DNA from: Sinanaerobacter sp. ZZT-01
GTDB taxonomy: Bacteria; Bacillota; Clostridia; Peptostreptococcales; Anaerovoracaceae
NCBI RefSeq assembly: GCF_035621135.1
Contig: NZ_CP141728.1
Span: 1,426,001-1,490,000, forward strand
DNA: 64,000 nt
Reading direction: 5' to 3'
In this document: positions 53,049 through 62,565 of the stretch, piece by piece
Layout of the letters: each line of letters begins with the position of its first letter
How positions within the stretch are numbered: position 1 is the first letter of the stretch
Notes under the pieces: generated by a model
What the model was told of the DNA's origin: nothing
Database searches by the model: none
What the model saw: the letters and a program-made list of their open reading frames with translations, nothing else
Made by a program: the position numbers and the translations under genes

Positions 53049-54569
53049 ATGCGTGGGATAAAAAGAACAGCGGCACAGACAGCTGTTTTAATGGCAGGAT
53101 TGACCTTAGGGTCAAAGCTGCTTGGTTTTATTAGGGAAATGGTTATGGCAAGTGCGTTTGGAACCAGTTATGTGACAGATGCTTATGTACTCTCTACTGC
53201 TATTCCGACGATTGTTTTTGGAGGGTTATTTGGAGCTGTTGCTACGGCTTATATACCATTATTTTCGGAAGTGACAGAGCATCGAGGGAAGAAGGAAGCC
53301 GATTTATTTACCAGCCAAATCCTAAATTTATTATTTATTATATCGATTATATCTTCTATTTTTGGTTTTTTCTTTTCCGATATGATTATTAAAATTTGTG
53401 CACCGGGGTTTACGGGAGAAACGGCAAAATTAGCGAGCTTTTTTGTCAAAGCCACTTTTTCGTACATTATATTTACCTCTACAGCAAGCTTGTTAGATTC
53501 CTATTTACAGTATAAGGGATATTTTTTACTTCCAATTATATCGGGCTATATGCAGAATGTTTTTGTGATCGGATGCATTGTAATTAGTGCGTTATACCAA
53601 TATTACTTTTTGGCATTTGGATTGCTAATTGGCTGTTTTGTTCGCTTTTTAATTGTGTTTTTCTTTGCTGTGAAAAAAGGATTTCGCTATTCTTTTGATC
53701 TTCATTTTAAAGATAGAGCAAGAAGCATTATGATCCTAGCACTTCCTGTTTTCATTGGAAGTTATATTAATCAGATTAATTTGTTTGTAGATAAATCGCT
53801 GGCATCTCAATTACCGGAAGGAAGCGCCTCTGCCTTGAATTATGGGTATCTCCTTGTAGGAATTGTGACGGGCCTCACTATTTCGATTATTACGACAGTA
53901 ATCTATCCAAAGCTGACACAGGCAAAGACCTTAGGACAGTGGAGCCGATTTGAAGAGATGATTTGCACGGGTATCAATCTGATATTGATCATTGCGCTAC
54001 CCTGCACGTTTGGGGGAGTAGTGTATAGTAGCACCATTGTGCAAATTGTATACGAAAGAGGTGCTTTTGATTCAAATGCAACGATGCTTACACAAACCAC
54101 TTTTCTCTTTTATATAGGTGGACTTTTATTTTTTGCTTTGGCAGAATTTTTTACGAGAGTGTTTTACTCAATGAAAGATACAAAGAGTACGCTATTAGCC
54201 GGGGCGGCGGCAGTGATTGTTAATATAACATTAAATTTAATTTTAGTACGTTACTTAGCACATGGTGGATTGGCTTTGGCAACAAGTATATCAAGCGCTT
54301 GTAATGTAGCGGTCATGTTCATTATTTTTAGAAAAAAATACAATGAGATATGTTTGATTGAATCTTGGTCAAAATTGTATAAAATTGCTGGAAGTGCTAT
54401 AATAGCAACAGGGATATCTTATGCAATTTATTATTTGCTTGTTTCAACGATTTGGATGCCACGTATGATATACTTTGGCCTGGCTGCAATGGTAGACGGA
54501 ATAGTGTATATTGGATTGTTGAGTTTGTTTAGGATTGAAGAAGTGAAGATGATTCGTCAAGTGTTGTAA
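53049..54569 (+). CDS. MurJ/MVIN-type lipid-linked oligosaccharide flippase
   Basis: 506-aa membrane protein with about 14 hydrophobic segments. Family start: TLGSKLLGFIREMVMASAFG and TDAYVLSTAIPTIVFGGLFG; also KSTLLAGAAAVIVNITLNL. MurJ flips lipid II; MVIN-family members in glycan clusters flip other undecaprenyl-linked sugars. Its position between a glycan regulator and glycosyltransferases favours the second use, but sequence does not distinguish them. Starts ATG 53049 with GAGGT upstream. Confidence 0.85.
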   Translation: MRGIKRTAAQTAVLMAGLTLGSKLLGFIREMVMASAFGTSYVTDAYVLSTAIPTIVFGGLFGAVATAYIPLFSEVTEHRGKKEADLFTSQILNLLFIISIISSIFGFFFSDMIIKICAPGFTGETAKLASFFVKATFSYIIFTSTASLLDSYLQYKGYFLLPIISGYMQNVFVIGCIVISALYQYYFLAFGLLIGCFVRFLIVFFFAVKKGFRYSFDLHFKDRARSIMILALPVFIGSYINQINLFVDKSLASQLPEGSASALNYGYLLVGIVTGLTISIITTVIYPKLTQAKTLGQWSRFEEMICTGINLILIIALPCTFGGVVYSSTIVQIVYERGAFDSNATMLTQTTFLFYIGGLLFFALAEFFTRVFYSMKDTKSTLLAGAAAVIVNITLNLILVRYLAHGGLALATSISSACNVAVMFIIFRKKYNEICLIESWSKLYKIAGSAIIATGISYAIYYLLVSTIWMPRMIYFGLAAMVDGIVYIGLLSLFRIEEVKMIRQVL

Positions 54570-54574
54570 GAGAA

Positions 54575-54956
54575 ATGAAGTGTTGCTATCATAAAAACAA
54601 GCAGGTCTGTCACATATACGTAGAAGAAGGAGTGTTACCATATTATTCGCCTTATGTTGAAAATAAAGGTTTATCATCAAATTTCAAGAGAGAGCATCAA
54701 GGTAAGCATAGATATTAAAGATATGAAGCAAATTGAAAAAAATGTGGCTTTAGAAGCTGTTTTGGCTAGAAATATAGATAAATTTGTTAATGTTATTGGT
54801 ATGACTACTACAGTGTTGCAAATGGCTGCTTTTTTAGGAATTAAAACCATATCTTTAATAAGAATGTGTGAAATTGATTACCAGACTGAAATTGAGAAAT
54901 TCTTTAGTAATATAGGCATCGAGATGCCAACTAATATGAGTGAGATTATTATTTAA
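54575..54956 (+). pseudogene. Remnant of a glycosyltransferase/polysialyltransferase-like gene, frameshifted
   Basis: Two overlapping frames carry pieces of one protein. The first frame (54575-54718) encodes CHIYVEEGVLPYYSPYVENK and then stops. The second (open from 54654 to 54956) encodes the C-terminal part with KFVNVIGMTTTVLQMAAFLG and IKTISLIRM, like the end of polysialyltransferase/CMP-sugar glycosyltransferase-like proteins. The N-terminal two thirds is missing. No ribosome site fits either frame. Confidence 0.55.
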
Positions 54957-54972
54957 CGAAAGGGGAGATTCA

Positions 54973-55374
54973 ATGGTTATTTTTATTCGGTGCAATGATA
55001 TTAAGCCGGACCCTCGTCTTCAGAAATATATTGATTATTTAGATTCTATAAAGATGGGCTATAAAATTATTGCTTGGGATAGATTAGGAAAAGGCTTTTA
55101 TGATACTGATTCCATACTTTATTATAGGAAACTTTGCCCTTTTGGAAGAGGATTGAAAAATCTTTTAAAAAAAATAGGGTGGATGTTCTTTGTTATAAAG
55201 AATTTGTCAGAGCAAAATTTGTTAGGCATTGAGGAAAAAATTGAATGGTGTGTTACTAATAATGAAGAGTTAAGACGGATGGGGGTAAATGCTAAATTAT
55301 TATGGGATTCAAAATTTGTAAGTATGATTGATTCTTTTATGAATACGCAGTATCGGAAGATGATAGATTTATGA
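54973..55374 (+). pseudogene. Internally deleted glycosyltransferase (GT4-like) remnant
   Basis: 133-aa frame with RBS AAAGGGGAG. The first ~75 residues look like the N-terminus of capsular glycosyltransferases (MVIFIRCNDIKPDPRLQKYI, YKIIAWDRLGKG). The last ~50 resemble their extreme C-terminus (IEWCVTNNEELRRMGVNAKL). The central donor-binding region (about 200 residues) is missing, so it cannot be an active transferase. A fused in-frame deletion is the simplest explanation. The next 120 bases up to galE are non-coding debris. Confidence 0.6.
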
Positions 55375-55496
55375 TAGGTACAGGAATACAGAGAGGAAAA
55401 GAATCAAATCACTTATTTGTAGTTACGGCTTAGATAAAAATAAAATTTTGAGCAAATTACATTGTTATATTAGAGCCATCTTGGGGGAAAAGCTTT

Positions 55497-56510
55497 ATGT
55501 CAATCTTAGTTACCGGTGCGACCGGATACATAGGCAGTCATACATGTGTATGCCTTTTAGAGAAAGGGTATGAAGTGGTGATGCTGGACAATTTATCGAA
55601 TAGTAAGAAATCAGTTTGCGATCGGATCTCTAGAATAGCCGGAAAGCGTTCTGCATTTTATTCTTGTGATATGTGCGATAAGAAAGCTTTGGATTGGGTA
55701 TTTGAACAACATAAAATAGATGCAGTGATTCATTTTGCGGGGTTAAAAGCTATAGGTGAATCGGTACAAGAGCCACTGCGCTATTATCAAAATAATATTG
55801 TATCAACGTTGAATTTATTGGAATCTATGAATAAGCATAGCGTAAAGACATTGGTATTCAGTTCATCTGCGACTGTATATGGAGAAGCACCTACATTACC
55901 GATTAGAGAAGACTTTCCGCTGTCGGCTACCAATCCATATGGGGCGACGAAACTGATGGTGGAGCAGATTTTAAAAGATGTCTATTGTGCAGACCAAGAA
56001 TGGAAGATTGCTTTGCTTAGATACTTTAATCCGGTTGGCGCGCATGCAAGTGGATTGATTGGAGAGGATGCAGAAGGAATACCGAATAACTTAGTTCCAT
56101 ATGTCATTAATGTAGCACTAGGAAAAACTTCTAAATTAAAGATTTTTGGCAAAGACTATCCTACGAAAGATGGAACCGGTGTCAGAGATTATATTCATGT
56201 AATGGATTTGGCAGAAGCGCATCTTGCAGCATTGGAAGCTTTAGAGAAAAAAGGCGGCTTGCATACTTATAACCTTGGAACTGGAAAAGGCTATAGTGTG
56301 CTGGACGTTATTGATACGTTTGAAAAAGTGAATGGAAAAGTGATACCTTATGAATTTGTTGCGCGTAGATGGGGGGATATTGCGACTTGCTATGCTGATT
56401 CTACGAAAGCACAGGAAGAGCTTGGATGGTACGCTGTTCGAACATTAGAAGATATGTGCAAAGATGCTTGGAACTTTGCAGTATCAAATCTAGGGAGAAA
56501 TGAATCGTGA
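55497..56510 (+). CDS. galE: UDP-glucose/UDP-N-acetylglucosamine 4-epimerase
   Basis: 337-aa short-chain dehydrogenase-type epimerase. NAD site VTGATGYIGSHT, catalytic Ser in FSSSATVYGE and YxxxK in NPYGATKLMVEQ; substrate region VRDYIHVMDLAEAH. Such enzymes make UDP-Gal and often UDP-GalNAc; in pgl-type loci the neighbouring epimerase (Gne) supplies UDP-GalNAc for PglA. RBS GGGGGA upstream. It overlaps the following glycosyltransferase by four bases. Confidence 0.92.
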   Translation: MSILVTGATGYIGSHTCVCLLEKGYEVVMLDNLSNSKKSVCDRISRIAGKRSAFYSCDMCDKKALDWVFEQHKIDAVIHFAGLKAIGESVQEPLRYYQNNIVSTLNLLESMNKHSVKTLVFSSSATVYGEAPTLPIREDFPLSATNPYGATKLMVEQILKDVYCADQEWKIALLRYFNPVGAHASGLIGEDAEGIPNNLVPYVINVALGKTSKLKIFGKDYPTKDGTGVRDYIHVMDLAEAHLAALEALEKKGGLHTYNLGTGKGYSVLDVIDTFEKVNGKVIPYEFVARRWGDIATCYADSTKAQEELGWYAVRTLEDMCKDAWNFAVSNLGRNES

Positions 56511-57619
56511 AAAGAGTATTACTGGTAAGCAATAACGGACAAGGATTTTATAATTTTAAAAAAGAATTACTAGAGGTACTTTTAACGCAAGGGTTGGAGG
56601 TTCATTTTTCGGTGCCTAATTATGAGAAGCTTGTGAGATTAGTAAATGCAGGTGCTTTTTATCATGAATTGAAAGTAGATCGAAGAGGAATGAATCCTTT
56701 AAAAGACCTTGACCTTATCTTACAGCTAAAAAATGTATATAAAGAAGTAAACCCCGATATTATGATCCTACATACGATTAAACCTAATATATATGGGAGC
56801 TGCCTTGCGATGTGGATGGGCAAACCGTATATGAATAATATTACAGGACTAGGAAGTGCTTTACAGGAAGATAATCTTTTGGCTAAGGTTATTAGAAAGA
56901 TGTATCGCTTTGCACTTAAAGAGACAAAAGCTGTTTTTTTTGAGAATGTAGGAAATCGCGACTACTTTCAAAAATATGAAATTGCGCAAGAAGACAAGTA
57001 TATTGTGGTACCGGGCGCCGGTGTAAATACAAGCCATTATGCACGACAAAAAAAATTTCCTGAATATAAATCTTCAGGAAAGAATGTTTGCTTTCTCTAC
57101 ATCGCTCGTGTTATGAAGGATAAGGGTATTGAAGAATATTTAAAAGCTGCCGAGGCGGTAAAAAAACGTTATCCGGAAGTACGATTTCAGATTTTAGGTT
57201 ATTATGATGAAGATCGTTACAAGCTCAAAGTAGAGCAAATGGAAGCAGACGGTATATTGGAATATTTGGGCGTTTCACATGATACAAGGCTGCAGATGTC
57301 GCAAGCGGATTGCATTGTATTACCGTCCTATCATGAAGGAATGTCAAATGTTCTATTAGAGGGCGCTTCGTTTGGACTTCCGCTGATTACATCAAATGTT
57401 TATGGTTGTAAGGAAGCGGTGGAAGAGGGAGTCACGGGATTTCTATGCGAACCGAGGGATGCAAAGAGCTTAGAACTGGCTTTAGAAAAGTTCCTATTAC
57501 TGTCAGAGGAAGAGCGAATGGAAATGGGAAAGCTGGGTAGAAAAAAGATGATTGAAAATTTTGACCGAAAAATTGTAATGAAGCAATACCTAAAGTGCAT
57601 AGAATCTTTAATAAAATGA
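56507..57619 (+). CDS. GT4-family glycosyltransferase, PglA-like
   Basis: 370 aa, GTG start overlapping the galE stop. N-terminal domain: LLVSNNGQGFYNFKKELLEV and VDRRGMNPLKDL, then LHTIKPNIYGSCLAMW and NNITGLGSALQ. C-terminal GT-B domain: CFLYIARVMKDKGIEEYLKA, with the donor motif SYHEGMSNVLLEGASFGLPL. The RRGMNP and LHTIKPN blocks match the type that includes PglA (alpha-1,3-GalNAc transferase acting on undecaprenyl-PP-bacillosamine). Substrate assignment is by family and neighbours. Confidence 0.83.
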   Translation: MKRVLLVSNNGQGFYNFKKELLEVLLTQGLEVHFSVPNYEKLVRLVNAGAFYHELKVDRRGMNPLKDLDLILQLKNVYKEVNPDIMILHTIKPNIYGSCLAMWMGKPYMNNITGLGSALQEDNLLAKVIRKMYRFALKETKAVFFENVGNRDYFQKYEIAQEDKYIVVPGAGVNTSHYARQKKFPEYKSSGKNVCFLYIARVMKDKGIEEYLKAAEAVKKRYPEVRFQILGYYDEDRYKLKVEQMEADGILEYLGVSHDTRLQMSQADCIVLPSYHEGMSNVLLEGASFGLPLITSNVYGCKEAVEEGVTGFLCEPRDAKSLELALEKFLLLSEEERMEMGKLGRKKMIENFDRKIVMKQYLKCIESLIK

Positions 57620-57635
57620 GTTGCAGAGGAATAAA

Positions 57636-58259
57636 ATGAAAAACACAGTAAAACGTCTATTTGACTTGATTGTTTCGGCAGGTATGTTGATGATTCTGTC
57701 TCCGATTTTGCTTGTACTATATGTCTTGTGTAAAATAAAATTAGGGTCGCCGGCTATCTTTGCTCAAGAACGCCCCGGATTAAATGGGAAAGTATTCAAA
57801 ATGTATAAATTTCGTTCTATGACCGAAGAAAAGGATGCAGAGGGGAATTTACTGCCGGATGAAATAAGGTTAACAACTTTTGGGAAAAAACTGCGAGCAA
57901 CCAGTTTGGATGAGCTTCCGGAGCTGATCAATATCTTAAAGGGAGAGATGAGCTTTGTAGGCCCTAGACCTTTACTGGTGAAGTATTTACCCCTCTACTC
58001 GAACGAGCAGGCAAGACGTCATGAAGTAAAACCCGGTCTAACCGGATGGGCACAAGTCAATGGCCGCAATGCCATTGATTGGAATCAGAAATTTGAACTG
58101 GATTTATGGTATGTAGACCATTGGTCATTAACTTTAGATTTTAAAATCCTGTGCATGACTGTGGCAAAGGTAATAAAGCGGGATGGCGTTAGTGCAGAGG
58201 GGCAGGCCACTATGGGTGAATTTCTGGGAAATAAAAAGGGGGGAGAGGATCATACGTGA
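57636..58259 (+). CDS. Phosphoglycosyl transferase (bacterial sugar transferase), PglC-like
   Basis: 207-aa monotopic initiating enzyme that moves a phospho-sugar from UDP to undecaprenyl phosphate. One N-terminal membrane segment (LIVSAGMLMILSPILLVLYVL), then MYKFRSM, DELPELINILKGEMSFVGPRP with the Asp-Glu catalytic pair, and KPGLTGWAQVNGRN. Short, PglC-like form without the WcaJ membrane extension. ATG 57636 has GAGGA upstream. Overlaps the next gene by four bases. Confidence 0.9.
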   Translation: MKNTVKRLFDLIVSAGMLMILSPILLVLYVLCKIKLGSPAIFAQERPGLNGKVFKMYKFRSMTEEKDAEGNLLPDEIRLTTFGKKLRATSLDELPELINILKGEMSFVGPRPLLVKYLPLYSNEQARRHEVKPGLTGWAQVNGRNAIDWNQKFELDLWYVDHWSLTLDFKILCMTVAKVIKRDGVSAEGQATMGEFLGNKKGGEDHT

Positions 58260-58900
58260 CACAAAAATTGATTATTGTAGGTGCTGGCGGAAACAGTAAG
58301 GTGATTCTGGACTCTATTTTTGCCAGAAAACAGATTTTAGGTGAGGAATTAGAAATTATAGGATTTTTAGATGACGATTGTGCGAAAAAAGAAATGGGAG
58401 GGTATCCCATTTTAGGTGGTCTTTCTAAGATAGAAGATTTTTCAGATGAAAAGAACATTGCATTTGTCGATGGAATCGGTGCAAATTCGATACGAAAAAA
58501 TCTGTATGAAAAATATTTAAGCGCATCATGGTATACGCTGGTTCATCCAAGCGCAATCCTGGGAAGTCATGTGGAGCTTGGTGAAGGAACCGTTGTAATG
58601 CCCGGTGTTATTATCAACGTAGATACAAAAATTGGAAAAAAATCATTGATTAATACGGGCACAATTTTGGAACACGATAATAAAGTAGATGATTTTGTGC
58701 ATATTGCTTCGGGTGTGACCACCGCGGGAAATGTTCAGATAGGAGAATTGACCATGCTTGGTACTGGGACAAAGGTAATACAGGGCGTACGGATCGGTCA
58801 AGGTACAATGATTGGTGCAGGAAGTGTTATAATCTCAGCTATCCCGGATCACTGTACAGCTGTTGGTGTTCCTGCTAGAGTGATAAAGAAAAAAGAATAA
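58256..58900 (+). CDS. Sugar N/O-acyltransferase of the PglD/NeuD type
   Basis: 214 aa with N-terminal Rossmann-like domain (IIVGAGGNSKVILDSIF, IIGFLDDD) and C-terminal left-handed beta helix of hexapeptide repeats (LGEGTVVMPGVIINVDTKIG, ENKVDDFVHIASG). PglD acetylates the 4-amino group of the UDP sugar made by PglE. GTG start overlaps the pglC-like stop. In C. jejuni pglD also lies between pglC and pglE. Confidence 0.88.
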   Translation: MTQKLIIVGAGGNSKVILDSIFARKQILGEELEIIGFLDDDCAKKEMGGYPILGGLSKIEDFSDEKNIAFVDGIGANSIRKNLYEKYLSASWYTLVHPSAILGSHVELGEGTVVMPGVIINVDTKIGKKSLINTGTILEHDNKVDDFVHIASGVTTAGNVQIGELTMLGTGTKVIQGVRIGQGTMIGAGSVIISAIPDHCTAVGVPARVIKKKE

Positions 58901-58912
58901 GGAGCGTCGAGA

Positions 58913-60076
58913 ATGAAAAAAGAGATTCCGTTAAGTGTACCTAATTTAGATATCGAAACTTTAGAAAATCTTCGAGAATGCATTGAATCAGGGTGGGTGT
59001 CTACGGGCGGTAGATTTATTGCAGAATTTGAAGAAAAAACTGCGAAGTATGTGGGAGTAAGCGAAGCAGTAGCGATGCAGAGTGGCACGGCTGCTTTACA
59101 TACGGCATTACGTGTGCTTGGTGTACAATCAGGCGATGAAGTCATTGTGCCGACGCTTACTTTTATTGCAGCGGTAAATCCTGTTATCTACATGGGAGCA
59201 TCTCCTGTTTTTATGGATTGTGATGATACCTTGTGCTTGGATGCAGAAAAGCTTGAGCAATTTTGTGAGGAAGAATGTGACTTAGTCGAAGACGAGCTTC
59301 GAAATCGAAGAACAGGAAACAAAGTTGCGGCAGTCATTCCGGTTCATGTTTTTGGAAATCTATGTGATATGGAACGAATTATGGAAGTTGCACAGAAATA
59401 CCATTTGAAGGTCTTAGAGGATGCAACAGAAGCACTCGGAAGCTATTACAAAAAGGGCAGATACGCAGGCTGTTTTGCCGGGACTATAGGAGATATGGGT
59501 GCCTATTCTTTCAATGCAAACAAGATTATTACAACCGGCGGCGGCGGGATGCTTGTTTCAAACAATAAGAAGCTTTTGAATCATGCCAGATATTTAGGCG
59601 TACAAGCCAAAAATGACACCTTATATTTTGTGCACGATGAGGTGGGCTATAATTATCGGATGCTAAATTTGCAGGCAGCTCTTGGTGTAAGCCAGCTTGA
59701 TCAATTAGAGACATTTATAAAAACAAAAATCGATAATTATAATCGATATAAGAAAAGACTAAATCAAGCTGAGGGACTTCGTATATTAGAATTTAACGAT
59801 GAATCGAGAACAAATCACTGGTTTTACTCTCTTTTGGTGGGAGAAGAAACCTTTGGTGAAAGCCGGAACCAATTAATGCATCGTTTAATTGATGAGGGGA
59901 TACAGTGCAGACCGGTTTGGAAACTGATTCATACACAAAGACCTTATTTGGACTGCCAAGCTTATAAAATAGAAAAAGCCGTAGATTATGCGGAGCACAT
60001 ATTAAATCTGCCTTGTTCGACCAATTTAACAGAAGAAGAGGTCGCCTATGTGTGCGATCGGATTCAGATGAAATAA
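58913..60076 (+). CDS. DegT-family aminotransferase, PglE/LegC-like
   Basis: 387-aa PLP aminotransferase acting on UDP-4-keto-6-deoxy sugars. It begins IPLSVPNLDIETLENLREC, the LegC/PglE start, with STGGRFIAEFEE, the PLP lysine in FNANKIITTGGGGM and GYNYRMLNLQAALGV. Last gene of the plus-strand glycan unit. The dehydratase that would supply its substrate (PglF type) is not in the window. A bidirectional terminator follows. Confidence 0.9.
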   Translation: MKKEIPLSVPNLDIETLENLRECIESGWVSTGGRFIAEFEEKTAKYVGVSEAVAMQSGTAALHTALRVLGVQSGDEVIVPTLTFIAAVNPVIYMGASPVFMDCDDTLCLDAEKLEQFCEEECDLVEDELRNRRTGNKVAAVIPVHVFGNLCDMERIMEVAQKYHLKVLEDATEALGSYYKKGRYAGCFAGTIGDMGAYSFNANKIITTGGGGMLVSNNKKLLNHARYLGVQAKNDTLYFVHDEVGYNYRMLNLQAALGVSQLDQLETFIKTKIDNYNRYKKRLNQAEGLRILEFNDESRTNHWFYSLLVGEETFGESRNQLMHRLIDEGIQCRPVWKLIHTQRPYLDCQAYKIEKAVDYAEHILNLPCSTNLTEEEVAYVCDRIQMK

Positions 60077-60083
60077 AAAATGT

Positions 60084-60125
60084 AAAAAACGCTTCTGCCG
60101 GTATTATCTGGAAAAAGCGTTTTTT
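60084..60125. terminator. Bidirectional terminator
   Basis: AAAAAACGCTT (60084-60094) pairs with AAGCGTTTTTT (60115-60125), with a further inner pairing; lies between the convergent aminotransferase and ligase genes. Confidence 0.85.
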
Positions 60126-60154
60126 ATTTTTAACACATGATTAACAATCATCTT

Positions 60155-62134
60155 TTATTCATTTTTAGCTTTCTTTTGAAGCATAAGATTAACTGAAATG
60201 CCGGTTCCTAAAAGACCGTAAAACATTGGCATAACAGAAACACTGCTGTCGTTCACCAATGCAGAGGTCAAAAATCCGCAGATACCAAAAAAGATTCCGG
60301 CTCCAACATAGGTGAGGAAGTCCGTTTCAAATTTACTTCTAAAATACAGTTTAAAGCTTTGCAGAAGATAAATTCCAAAAAGTGATAAGAGTGCGATGAG
60401 AGAAAGAGCACCGGTTCCAATGATTATACCCATATACATATTATGCGGTTTATCCACGACCAGATTTACATTCCACCCAATATTGTATTTATTGGTGTAA
60501 TCGTAATGAGGGTAATAGATACAATATGTGTCGGCTCCTCTGCCTAGAAGCAAGGTATCCTTCATCATAGGGATTGTCTTTGACCAAATGTATCCACGCC
60601 CATTTCCAAAAAGTAGATTGTTTTCAAAGCCTATTGATGGAACTTTATCCAAATTTACCAAATTCCCTTTCGCATTTTGGTAATAAACTTGATCTTCCAT
60701 AATAGCGAATGGCCACTGCATTTCTTGTGTATTGACAATAACGTAATAATTCCCATTTGTAAGGGTCGGTGTTATGGTGGCAAAATCGTAAAAACGAGGG
60801 TCATCGATTGCGAAATTTTTTCCATTTGGAATCAAAGCAATTTTTTTTCCATCTTTATCCAATAACTCCAGGCTGTCAATATCAGCTCCAGCCATAATTA
60901 CATGTATTTTCATCAGGTTTCCATTTATAGAGAAGATGATGTCGTGTTTTTGAGTTTGAATATAATCAATTTTAGCTTTTTCACTTCCCGGAATAACATC
61001 TGTATTATCTAAGTCTACATTGTTATCTTGTGAAATATTGGCGGCACTTTCGCGAGATTCTGTATGAGTGATTCCTTTTACGGTACTTGTAAGTTCAGGA
61101 ATCCAGCGTTGGTAAGTAGTTCCTATTATAAGTAAGGAAATAATAAATAGAATCGCAATTGGTTTTTTCCATCGCAGAATTTTCTTATTCAGTACGATCA
61201 GTCCCATGATTCCAATAGTGGCGAGACCTAAAAGACCACCGGAGGATGCAGATCCGATTATATTAAAAATAAGGAGCGCAAAAAGGGCAGCCCATATAAT
61301 TTTTTTATAGTTTTTTTCTTCATTGTTCATATTCATTGAATAAAGGAATAGCATTCCAAATAAAGGAATCAGTAATGTCAAATAAAAAGAGACGTAATTG
61401 ATATTGTACAGTGTTTGATAGATTTCTTTAGCTTTAAAGTTGAAGATTAAAGAATCTACGCTGTCCCAGGAACGGCTCGGCGTAATTAACATTTTTCCGA
61501 TATTTGTCTGAAAAAAATCATGACCCCATGCTTGACTCAGTCCGACCAGACTGAGCAAAGTACTGGAAACCGCTAATGAGTAGATCATCCATTTTACAGC
61601 TTTTTCTGAATTAATTGCATTTATTATATAAAAGAGGAGGAGCATATAGCAGAGAAGCGGCAGTGTCCCTTCAAAACGAGCGTTCCAGCCCAAGAGTGAA
61701 AATTCCTTATACTCGCTCCCCAGATAGGAACTAAAAACAAAGAAAGAATAAGCGGCTATAGGGATATAAGCAAAGCAGCGCTTGATTGTCATAGATTGTG
61801 TGATAATTTTATATAGAAGAATAAGCAGAACGAAAATGGCGCATCCCAAGATAGCTATCATTTTATAGTAGCTGAAAAAATCCGTCAGACTAGAATCGCC
61901 GGCAGACCAAAAAAATTGAGACATGTTACGTTTATATTCGTGCATTCGTACAATTAAGATAACCACTGATGTAAAAAAGATAGCAGGAATCATCTGAAAC
62001 CAGTGAGTTGCGGTTAGATTCCCTTGCTTCATAGACCAAAGACAGTCTTCGGGCGTTTCCAAAACTTTTGAAGAACGTTTTTTATTCTTTTTTTTCTCTT
62101 CCGATATATTTATATTTTTTTTATCTTTTGCCAT
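60155..62134 (-). CDS. O-antigen ligase/O-oligosaccharyltransferase-like (Wzy_C-type) membrane protein
   Basis: 659-aa protein with a basic cytoplasmic N-terminus, about 12 hydrophobic segments and an unusually large outside domain (residues about 355-575). The ligase signature region is at LLLGRGADTYCIYYPHYDY and VVDKPHNMYMGIIIGTGAL, matching the H-N-x-x-L/M element of O-antigen ligases. Such proteins join glycan chains to lipid or protein (PglL/PglO types). Next to a pgl-like set and S-layer genes it could move the lipid-linked glycan to the S-layer; inference. ATG 62134 has GGGAGG at spacing 5. Confidence 0.8.
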   Translation of the reverse strand: MAKDKKNINISEEKKKNKKRSSKVLETPEDCLWSMKQGNLTATHWFQMIPAIFFTSVVILIVRMHEYKRNMSQFFWSAGDSSLTDFFSYYKMIAILGCAIFVLLILLYKIITQSMTIKRCFAYIPIAAYSFFVFSSYLGSEYKEFSLLGWNARFEGTLPLLCYMLLLFYIINAINSEKAVKWMIYSLAVSSTLLSLVGLSQAWGHDFFQTNIGKMLITPSRSWDSVDSLIFNFKAKEIYQTLYNINYVSFYLTLLIPLFGMLFLYSMNMNNEEKNYKKIIWAALFALLIFNIIGSASSGGLLGLATIGIMGLIVLNKKILRWKKPIAILFIISLLIIGTTYQRWIPELTSTVKGITHTESRESAANISQDNNVDLDNTDVIPGSEKAKIDYIQTQKHDIIFSINGNLMKIHVIMAGADIDSLELLDKDGKKIALIPNGKNFAIDDPRFYDFATITPTLTNGNYYVIVNTQEMQWPFAIMEDQVYYQNAKGNLVNLDKVPSIGFENNLLFGNGRGYIWSKTIPMMKDTLLLGRGADTYCIYYPHYDYTNKYNIGWNVNLVVDKPHNMYMGIIIGTGALSLIALLSLFGIYLLQSFKLYFRSKFETDFLTYVGAGIFFGICGFLTSALVNDSSVSVMPMFYGLLGTGISVNLMLQKKAKNE

Positions 62135-62294
62135 GGTAGCCTCCCGCAATTTATATCTATTTCTAAACATAGATATTTAATAGATCTTATTATATAAGAA
62201 TACTTATACTGGAACAAGGGTATTTCAGTGAATTATAATAGAAGCTGCTTATTTTTGGAATTTTTGGTTACACTACCGGCAGGAGGTGAAATAA

Positions 62295-62531
62295 ATGAGT
62301 AAAAATTATCACGATGGTATCGACAGAGGTGAGATGACCTCAAGACAGAATGGAAATCTGACCCGTGCAATGGTAGAGCAGGCAGAGCAGGGCATGAAGG
62401 CTCAGGAAGCACAAACCGTTGAGTTTGCGAAGGAATTAGCCGATGAGGAATGCATTCCAAACGCACTGCCTCATCAAAATTTAGGTCATAATTCCAAGAA
62501 GACCGGACTTGGCCCAAATACAAAGAGGTAG
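62295..62531 (+). CDS. Small hydrophilic protein, C-terminus like the CPC_1213 family
   Basis: 78 aa after AGGAGG at 62280. No signal peptide, hydrophobic segment or cysteine cluster; rich in Glu, Gln and Asn. The end (HNSKKTGLGPNTKR) resembles the tail of short clostridial CPC_1213-family proteins as I remember them. A small soluble spore protein would suit the composition, but I cannot confirm it. Monocistronic in appearance. Confidence 0.6.
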   Translation: MSKNYHDGIDRGEMTSRQNGNLTRAMVEQAEQGMKAQEAQTVEFAKELADEECIPNALPHQNLGHNSKKTGLGPNTKR

Positions 62532-62565
62532 TTAAAATTAAGTATAGAAAAGCATAGATTTGCAA

